Shown here: one piece after another, positions 56,928-64,000 of the stretch | Numbering within the stretch: the first letter of the stretch is position 1 | How the letters are laid out: every line of letters starts with the position of its first letter | DNA from: Tridacna crocea | Lineage: Eukaryota; Mollusca; Bivalvia; Cardiida; Cardiidae | DNA length: 64,000 nt | Direction: 5' to 3' | Assembly: GCA_943736015.1 (NCBI GenBank) | Contig: OX031063.1 | Coordinates: 20,815,501 to 20,879,500 of the forward strand | The notes under the pieces: model-generated | What the model was told of the DNA's origin: nothing | The model's database searches: none | The model's input: only the letters and a program-made list of their open reading frames with translations | Translations under genes and position numbers: made by a program

Positions 56928-58965
56928 TTAGTCTGAGTAGTCCTCTTTCCCACTCCAGTCAGTTTCCTCTTCCTCTGATGACTCACTGTCAAACTTACTA
57001 CAGTTCACAGTCAAGTCATTATCAACTTCAACAGTCTTCTCAGACTCAGCAGGCTCTGGATTCTCGCTGTCTGACTTTTCAGGATTGTCAGACTCTGGTA
57101 TATTTTGTACATCACCACCACAAGAAGAAGTGATGTTTGGAATAACTTCATCTGCTTGTCTTGCAGCAGAATTTTCATTGATTGCAACTTCATCCTGATC
57201 TTTATCTTTAGAATCACTTACATTTTTAGATTCCTGGTAATTTTCATTATCCTGTTTAACCCTATGTTGCTTATTGTCATCATTTGAAGATTCACTAGAA
57301 TGTTCCTTTTTATTTTTATGGTCTGGTGATTTTTCATGTTCTGATGATTTCTCATGTTTGCTTCCTGATCTACTTCTTGTACCACTTCTTATACTGTGTG
57401 ACTTTGATTTACCTTTCCGACTTCTAGACCTACTTTCTGATCTGTCACAACTTTTACTATGTCTAGAGGACTCTTTTCGGCGGCTACTTCGAGATCTTGA
57501 ATGACTTCTACTCTTATCACTGTTAGAGGAGTGACTTCTGTTCCTGCTTGACTTGTGATATGAATGGCTACGACTCCTACTTTTACGAGAAGAATGTCTT
57601 CTCCTCTTACTTCTAGATCTACTTCTGGAGTAGCTTCTTGATCTACTCCTGGAGGAGTTTCTAGAATAACTTTTATCACTATAAGAGGAGGAATGTCTCC
57701 TTGAATAACTTCTGTCTCTGCGTGATGAGTGGTGTTTTCTAGATCTACTTCTAGATCTGCTTCTTGATCTACTGTCTCTGCTGTATGATCGATGTCTCCT
57801 TGACTTACTGCGTGAATCACTTCTAGAGTACTTTGATCTATGTTTTCTTCTCTTTCTAGATCGGTGTGACCTTGATCTAGATGATGATCGTGAATATGAT
57901 CTTGACCTTGAGTCAGATCTAGACCTTTTCCTATGCCCATTATGTTTCATGAAAAATTCTTTCATCTGTTCAAGCAAGAAACTTGCATAAAATGGATTTA
58001 AAGGCATTGGAGGATGCATAGGGTGACTAGAAAAGCCACCCCCATACCTGTTCCGCCCTCTTGGTGGCCTACCCCATTTATAAGGTCTCCGTCCACGAAA
58101 GTGTCTATTGTTGAAATACTTTGGTGGTTGCTGTATATGATAATCATACTGTCTGTCATAATTCACTGATTCCGCTGTGTCTGATACTGAGTCTGAACTC
58201 CTGCCTCTGTCTCTATTTTTATACTTTGGATTATTTTGATGACCGTATTTTGAGCCTTTACTTTCTCTTTCAGAAGTGTCATTACTTGTATCATGAACAC
58301 TATCACTCCGTCTTTGTTTCTTTTTGACACAGTCATTAGTGTGACTTTTCTGGTTTGTGTCAGTGACTTCACTACTACTGCTTCTTTCCTTCCTTTCAAC
58401 ATGTTCACTACCACTCAAATCTGAGCTTTTTTCTACATTGTCTTCCTCAAACTCATCAACATTTTTTCGTCCTTGTTTAATTTCTTCAATATCTGCATAC
58501 ATACTTCTCCTACTCAGCTTTTCAATCAATGATTTACCATCATTTGGAATCTTTCTTCTATTCTTTGTTTTCTTTTTCCTTGATTCTTTTCTAGACTCTT
58601 TCCGATGTTTTGTGTTCCTTGTTTGGTCTTCACTCTTATCTTCTGCTGAACTCTCCTTTTGATGCTCTATACTTTCTTCTTCCTCTTCATTACTGTCTTT
58701 TTCATCTTCTGATTCAGTCTCACTGACAAATCCTTCTCTTCTTTTCCCTGATCCACTTTTCCTCTCTCTAGGCTGATGATGGTTTTTACCATAATACTGA
58801 TTCCATTCATCCCAGTATCCACTGCCACTGGGCTGTGCGTACTTGTAAGGGTCCATGTGTCTTACATGTTGCCTTTTTCTGTGGAAGTGTTTATCATAAT
58901 TTCCATAGAATTCTGGCTGACCATAATCATCTGCAGAACCTGTGTCTGACCAGCTATTGTCATGT
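56928..58965 (-). CDS. RS-rich protein exon 5: RS domain and acidic tail
   Basis: The acceptor acatgttacag is followed by 2038 nt. It opens RHDNSWSDTGSADDYGQPE, passes a GRRPYKWGRPPRGRNRYGGG patch and a hydrophobic FYASFLLEQMKEFFMKH helix, then about 200 residues of RS/SR dipeptides, ending in an acidic tail at 56930-56928. The long antisense and alternate-frame reading frames here come from the repetitive codons. Confidence 0.93.
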
Positions 58966-61900
58966 CTGTAACATGTAAAAAGTTTATCTGCAAAACTTAA
59001 CAATCCACCACATAATCCCATGTTTTAACACTTCACCAAATGACAAAACTGTTGACTTTTCCATGATCAAAGCATTTCCAGACAGCAAAATTAACTGTGA
59101 CTCCTACTGGTCTTAGATATGGAGAAGATGTGGAAAATGAGAAAAAGCCAGTTTCCCACATTTTCTCGTTTTTCCACAATGATTCCAAAATTCTTTCCTA
59201 GCTGAGTCATTAAAATGTGGGGAAGTGGTAAAGGGTTAAAGACCCCATGGTAAATAGCTCTTGAATATATTGTGCAGAAATGTAGAATATGATTGAACTT
59301 GTCTTTGGTGTAAAAAAAATACAGATGAAAGACACAAACGCTGATAGCAGGCATTTTCTCATTTCCCATACTTTCTACTCTGCTACAGCCAAATTCTACC
59401 ATTTGAATCACATCTGTTGTCTGCAAATGCTCTCATTTTGGATGAGTTTGATCTCTGTTTGTTTGGGAAGTAGCTTTAATAAACAAATCATAGTTAGTTT
59501 TAAGGTCCCTGAAAACATTGTAGGAAAAGGAGGAAATACTGATAACTAGCATTTTCTCCTTTTCCAATATCTTTTCTACCCTTTCACAGATAAATTTTAT
59601 CGTTTCAATCACTTTTAGTTTCTTGCCTCCTTTTTTGTTGAGTCCATGATTTTGTCATTATGATTATGATTTCAAAATGGAAAATATTAATTATTCTCCA
59701 TTAAGCCCTATGTCATGGGTACTTTTTAGAATCGTCTCAACGAGGCGATTCTAATGAGTACCTACAACATAGGGTTTGAAGAGAAATTATGACTTTAGAA
59801 TACCATCACTCACTCTTATCTGGATTCCTGCTTAAAGTATTCTACTGAAAGAAATATTCAAACCTTCTCTTTTGTCTGGATATTATCTCCTTTTTCGCCT
59901 CATTTCTGTCCTCTATGGTGTATGAATCATCAGAATCTGAAGAACTTCCCTCATATTTTTTCTCTACAAAGTTCTGTCTCATTCGACTATGCTTTCGATG
60001 AGAGTCTCTAATATATAGTTCAGTACAAGTTTCAGCATACTTGGCTGCATCAAACTCTCCGTAATCAATGTTCTCTGCTTCTTCAGCAGGTTCATGTTCA
60101 TCATTATCCTCTGTATGGTTTTTGTAATATTTTCTGTTTTCCATGTGTTGTTTATATTTACGATAGCTGCCATCCCTCCTTTTCCTCTCTTCCCTGTAAC
60201 TATGTCGTAAAGTGCTGACCAGAGTGTTGTTCAAGAACCGTTTGTTTGGCAAGGCTTGTCTTTTTTGCCTGTAAGAAAGATTACAATACAATAAAACCAA
60301 CCCAGTATTAGCAGTAAACCAAACCATTTGTACTGGCACTTAACCCATTACCAAATGACAATATTTTAGACTGGTCCAAATTGAAAGCATTTGCAGACAA
60401 CAATTTGAAACCACAATGTTTTCTGTCTTATCAAAAAAAACTTACACCTTTTGAGCCACACTGAAATTGTCATCTGCAAATACCTTCAATTTTGACAAGG
60501 CCACAATTTTGTCATCTAGTAAAGAGTTAATGCCCTTCAGGTATTGCAGATTAGACACAAATCATATTGTCATGAATTAATTAAGACCAAATTAATGTGC
60601 TCTGTTGGACAGTATTTATCTTACAAGAAGTAGAAAACATTGCGGATAATGAGAAAATGCTGTTTACACAAGCCAACATTGAATTTGTCCAAATTGAAAG
60701 CATTTGCAGATGACAATTTAAGTGTGGCTCAAAAGATGCAAATTTTCTTTGATGAGACAGAAAACATTCCAGGAAAAGGAGAAAATGCTGGTTACCAGCA
60801 TTTTCCCCTTTACCCACAATGTTTCAAAAGGTTTGTTTTCCAGGTTTGTTTAAGGTCGGCATTGTGTCGTATAGGGTTAAATTTAAAGAAGTGCGTTTAC
60901 ACGCTTCAGCCTTCAGCCAGTGGAGCTAAAAATTATTTGATAGAATGTTAAAGCCATTTTCAATATTATTTCAACCATCCCACACTAAGCAAGTGCTCAT
61001 ATTCTTCCATATCATACCAGAACCATGCAACATCAGTCGTTCAAAGCAGCTGACCGTAATCATGTCCCTATGTACACAGTGACATAAAAAATCGCATCAA
61101 CTGACAATTGTTACATGTCAGTGGTCCACACTACATCTGAAAATGTCTTACCATGCAAGAGCACCATAATCTTTTGCTAATTCTTTGGTTCTTTTAACTT
61201 CATTGAGAATCTCACTTACAGCTTGTCTGAAAATAAGTAAGTATAATTGGGTATAAAATTCATTAATACAGAGAATATAAAAGAAATGAAGAATCTATAA
61301 AAGTAGAGAGAAAGAAATAAATAAAATAAGTGTAACATTTCTGTAATAAGGACACCTTTACTTATACAATTTCCAGGCTACTCCTCTTCCCAAGTAGTTG
61401 ATGACAGATCTAGATCCGCCTTCAAGTCTGTGCCTAGGATTTTTTTCCCTATCTTTTTTTATGATCAACCGATCTTTTTAAAAAAAAAAGCAATTAAATT
61501 CAAGTAACTAACATGACCAAGGACAAATTATTAAACCCTTGATAACCTAAAAGGCTTGTAGAATTTGTTTATAACATGTAAATCTTTGATAAAACATTGA
61601 CAAAATTTATTGTGTGTGGCAGTCATTTTGAGTATTTTCAGGAATGTAAATAACTCAAGTAACAGCTGAAATGCACTGTTTTCTCTTATGTTCAGCATTT
61701 AAATTGAAAATATTTGTGTATCGCCTATAATGTAATGATTTAAGAACCCATATTGGTGAGTGATTTGTATAAGGCACCCTGGTAGCTCAGTCAGTAGAGC
61801 ATTCACTCTGTAAGCGAGGGGTCCTGGGTTCGAGCCCCTGTCTGGCTGCATAAATCTTCTCACCTGGTTACATATGGCGCACAACGTGGAGCCATTGCAA

Positions 61901-62679
61901 TGATTGCTTGGTCAATTAATTAGTTCTCCTATGTATAACTGCCCTTGGGTTCGTCAAGAACATGGCAATTTGGTCAGAGAACTTCTTTTGCCCTGTGAAT
62001 TTGGGGACAAATTTCAAAGTGGTAGGGAAGTATACATGTGGCGGCGTATAATATAACTGTTTAACAACCTATATTGGGACCCCTCGCTTACAGGGCGAAT
62101 GCTCTACCGACCCAGCTACCTGGACCGCCTGTAGACACAAGTTTACCATATGGGTTTTCAAACTGTTACATTATTTCACACACAGGATCATTAAATACAC
62201 AAGCAACAGATAAATTTATAAATCCTAGTTTTGTACTCTATTTGCAAAATTATAAGTGTTGAAACATGTGCACAAAATCTGTGCTGACATTTCAACTGGT
62301 TTTGTCTTGATCGTCTCTGCACCCAAAGGCGACCAGTCAAAAACTAACACTAACATGGCTTTTGGGAACAATGGCAGTAGAGTTATCTTTAATATATAAC
62401 TAAGGAATCTTAATCTAATTCAATATATACAAATGCACCTCTTACGTTCTTCAATACTGGACTATAACGTCATTTTTTTTTTTCAAATAGTGGCGAAGGA
62501 ACACTTGGGCGAAAAAGCATTCAGCATGCCAAAAATCAAGAGAGATTGGCCCCAACACAGCATTGTGCAGAGCAATTTGAGACCGAAGACTTATAATACT
62601 ACTAATGTAAAAAAAAGAAATATTGAGGTATATGATTCTGCGCTTACCCTTCCAAAGTCACTTGCTCGTCATCACTCAT
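56928..62679 (-). CDS. POLR1D-isoform-2-like domain fused to a long arginine/serine-rich nuclear protein (complete, five exons, 873 aa)
   Basis: Exons in gene order: 62679-62648, 61433-61362, 61226-61152, 60268-59864, 58965-56928; all phases match. Residues about 20-80 (SRSVINYLGRGVAWKLYK, AVSEILNEVKRTKELA, WQKRQALPNKRFLNNTLVS) resemble the short domain of vertebrate POLR1D isoform 2, notably the helix plus the NKRFLxNT motif. Residues about 80-200 are charged, 200-530 mixed acidic/basic with a Gly/Arg-Pro patch, 535-735 a dense RS/SR-repeat domain, and 740-873 acidic (ESSEEEETDWSGKEDYSD). RS domains are phosphorylated and act in pre-mRNA splicing and nuclear speckles, so a nuclear RNA-processing role is inferred. 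The POLR1D link is from memory of the family, not a search. No RRM is seen. Confidence 0.88.
59025..59239. mobile_element. Family A TTAA MITE, diverged, in RS-protein intron 4
   Basis: TTAAcacttcaccaaatgac at left and ggtaaagggTTAA at right; the stem is shortened. Confidence 0.8.
59690..59832. mobile_element. Family L foldback element in RS-protein intron 4
   Basis: Central tagaatcgtctcaacgagg palindrome; right arm gaataccatcactcactctt lies just before exon 4. Confidence 0.88.
59864..60268 (-). CDS. RS-rich protein exon 4
   Basis: The acceptor tttcttacag and donor AGAAG|gtttga bound 405 nt starting QKRQALPNKRFLNNTLVSTL. The rest is charged, with Tyr/His-rich KYKQHMENRKYYKNH and acidic EHEPAEEAENIDYGEFD, then SSSDSDDSYTIEDRNEAKK. 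The donor is weak after the G, but the join to exon 5 (AG|A) keeps a sensible reading. Confidence 0.82.
60340..60530. mobile_element. Family A TTAA MITE lacking the central palindrome, in RS-protein intron 3
   Basis: Both arms are good, left TTAAcccattaccaaatg and right agtaaagagTTAA, joined directly at the acaatgttttct block. Confidence 0.85.
61152..61226 (-). CDS. RS-rich protein exon 3: POLR1D-isoform-2-like helix
   Basis: The acceptor cttattttcag and donor GCATG|gtaaga bound 75 nt reading QAVSEILNEVKRTKELAK then DYGALAW. The charged amphipathic helix with E-x-K-R-x-K matches the first part of the POLR1D isoform 2 domain. Confidence 0.85.
61362..61433 (-). CDS. RS-rich protein exon 2
   Basis: The acceptor aaaatcctag and donor TATAA|gtaaag bound 72 nt reading HRLEGGSRSVINYLGRGVA then WKLYK. 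The coding sense of the join to both neighbours supports it. Confidence 0.8.
61770..61870 (+). repeat. tRNA-like SINE head, + orientation
   Basis: ggtagctcagtcagtagagc (A box) and gggttcgagcccc (B box) are intact, but the acceptor stem does not pair, so it is not a functional tRNA. Confidence 0.75.
62050..62145 (-). repeat. tRNA-like SINE head, - orientation
   Basis: Reverse complement reads ggtagctgggtcggtagagc then gccctgtaagcgaggggtcc, matching 61770-61870. The two form an inverted pair 200 bp apart. Confidence 0.75.
62648..62679 (-). CDS. RS-rich protein exon 1: start
   Basis: ATG at 62679 followed by SDDEQVTLE and donor GAAGG|gtaagc. The 32 nt join exon 2 in phase (GG|G CAC). A start this short is assigned from the start codon, donor and phase; the overlapping + strand reading frame at 62433-62684 is not favoured. 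Confidence 0.65.
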
Positions 62680-62879
62680 TTTGACCTTTAAATTTTATAT
62701 TAAAGTGAACAATCCTGTGTCTATGAAAATATATATTGTATGTCCATATTGCGCATGCGCTAGGATGAATACAAACTTCCGGACTCCCCCCCCCCCATTT
62801 TTTTTCCATGACATGTTTATTCTGCGACATTAAAGGAAGTTTGCGACTGCCGGCTTATCCAAAGAGACTTCTTCTGTAG

Positions 62880-62902
62880 ATTTTGTTGTTGTTGTTGTTG
62901 TT
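62880..62902. repeat. (TTG)n microsatellite
   Basis: Six to seven TTG units. Confidence 0.85.
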
Positions 62903-63689
62903 GAACAGTAACAAAAATTAATGAGATAGGTCACCAGAAAATCAATTTTCTTTGCGAAATTATTCTAATATACAGTCTGTTTCGTCATAGTTTCCTAAAT
63001 AAACAGAAATAAAAAAAAAAAAGAAGACATAGGAAATGGACATGTTGTTTTTTAAGGATTTTAAAAAAGATTTGTTCCTTTGATTTGATTGCAAAAGTCC
63101 TCTTTCATAATTGTATTTTTTACTCAGCTGAATTATCTAAGAAAAAAAATAATTATTTCGTTTGGAAAAAAATTACACCGATGGAAAAGACTACTTTATT
63201 TGGAAACGCAGTTCTAAAGAGGCTCACGTGACTGCCATGCACTGCATGAGCGGTTTCTACATTCTGGGTTAACTGCATATTGAAATTCATTATTATTATT
63301 TATATTATTTGCTCTTGCCAAATGAACCCAAGGCAGTTGGCGAGAATTTAATGATTTCTTTTTTGGGGAATCATTTTTTGAAGTTATTAATGTAGCCTCC
63401 TGCATACAAAACTGGTTCTTTGAAATCCCCTTTAAGGTGACCCTTCAGATTTAGGAACGACCCCCCCCCCCCCCAAAAAAAAAAAAAAAATTTCCTTATA
63501 CTCTCAAAGCCTTTTAATTTCCATTCATAAATCCCAGTAATCGAAAGCCATACGACAACAAGAGAAATTAAAGATTTACTATGGCTAAGGTCGACACCGA
63601 TGGGAAACACCATCTATTTTTACATGAGCAACTCACTCATTAACATGCCTGAAATACACAGACAAAGCTTCAAACAGAGCGTCCGAAGA

Positions 63690-64000
63690 AGACATGATGG
63701 AAAATAATTACAATTTGTAATTTTGTTATGTTATGGAACTTAGGCATCATTAGTCACGTACCAGTCACTTGGCATTTCCACAATACTTTTTTTTTTTATA
63801 TCCAGCGCAAAATCTAAAAATACCTTGAGAGGCTACGTAGCCTTTTAAGGGAACAACACAAAAAAATGTAATTCTATGATTCTTAGTCACAAATGATTTT
63901 TTTTTTTTTTTTTTTTTTTTAATAAATTTCAGTGATGCATATATATATATTTTTTTTTTTTTAATTTGACGAGATGTGAAAAATCTTAATACGCATCTTT
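63690..64000. mobile_element. Family I element, inverted, cut by the window end
   Basis: It shares gtcacttggcattt, gcgcaaaatctaaaaat and ccttttaaggg blocks, as reverse complement, with 16030-16290. Confidence 0.75.
63897..63920. repeat. Poly-T tract inside family I copy
   Basis: A run of 24 T followed by aataaatttc; the counterpart at 16030-16080 lacks it. Confidence 0.9.

Larger units (their letters stand above)
62680..64000. other. Sequence upstream of the RS-rich protein gene
   Basis: It should hold the promoter of the - strand gene. Visible are a TTG run (62880-62902), poly-C tracts near 62787 and 63461, and from about 63690 to the window end an inverted partial copy of family I, interrupted by poly-T (63897-63920) and TA (63938-63950) runs. 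Confidence 0.5.

Noticed and set aside
57389..57940. 183-codon - strand frame in a second register of the RS domain
   Set aside because: The repetitive RS codons leave an alternative frame open; the main frame joins all exons and carries the stop and acidic tail.
61786..61859. Functional tRNA gene
   Set aside because: A and B boxes are present, but the acceptor stem does not pair and a similar copy lies inverted nearby, so a SINE head fits better.
62433..62684. 83-codon + strand frame over the first exon of the RS-protein gene
   Set aside because: It has no recognisable domain and overlaps antisense to an exon with matching splice phase; kept only as a possibility.

Overview
The window is nuclear DNA of an invertebrate animal, probably a bivalve mollusc. 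It is AT-rich, its genes have many exons, and the spaces between exons are packed with short non-autonomous foldback transposons, tRNA-derived SINEs and microsatellites. The animal assignment follows from the spliced neuronal-type channel genes. The bivalve assignment is an inference from general repeat style and from my memory of similar palindromic repeats in heterodont bivalves; no search was run. I see no bacterial, viral or CRISPR locus.

Four protein-coding genes can be assembled exon by exon with matching splice phases. (1) On the + strand, 2034-22595, is the 3' two thirds of a Cys-loop anion channel subunit of the GABA-A alpha/GRD type. Six exons give 377 residues, from the ligand-binding domain to the end of TM4; the signal peptide and first exons are not seen. 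(2) On the - strand, 40033-30051, is a complete cyclic-nucleotide-gated channel of the CNGA type: six exons, 707 residues, one of them an 18-nt microexon. (3) On the + strand, 43354-48463, is a small four-exon single-pass type I membrane protein of 143 residues that I do not recognise; its second exon has a decayed tandem duplicate. (4) On the - strand, 62679-56928, is an 873-residue arginine/serine-rich nuclear protein whose N-terminus resembles the domain of POLR1D isoform 2; five exons. Genes 2 and 3 are divergent, with 3.3 kb between start codons. A weaker pair of orphan coding segments lies on the - strand at 19346-19752, inside a GABA-receptor intron.

Most of the remaining sequence is mobile. 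The dominant family (A, about 40 full or partial copies) is about 225 bp long, ends in TTAA plus CCC(A/T)TTACC inverted termini, and carries a near-perfect central hairpin. Families D, G, H and I are structurally different, but each has at least one end, and in G, H and I both ends of at least one copy, formed by TTAA. This suggests that several non-autonomous families used a piggyBac-like transposase. Family B carries two hairpins per element, family C one, and their stem cores are related. Families E, F, J, K, L, M, N and O are other foldback or dispersed repeats. Nested insertions (I in A, J in K) and shared-TTAA tandem arrays give a relative chronology.

The most unusual items are: the 99-bp near-identical copy of a CNG-channel exon segment lying between two truncated transposons 3.7 kb from its source; the microexon; the CNG pore aspartate; the receptor's atypical TM2; the decayed exon duplicate; the RS-domain fusion; and the four TTAA elements joined end to end at 42142-42935. 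Coordinates of exons are by reading splice signals by eye; repeat boundaries are approximate unless a TTAA or clear terminus is stated.
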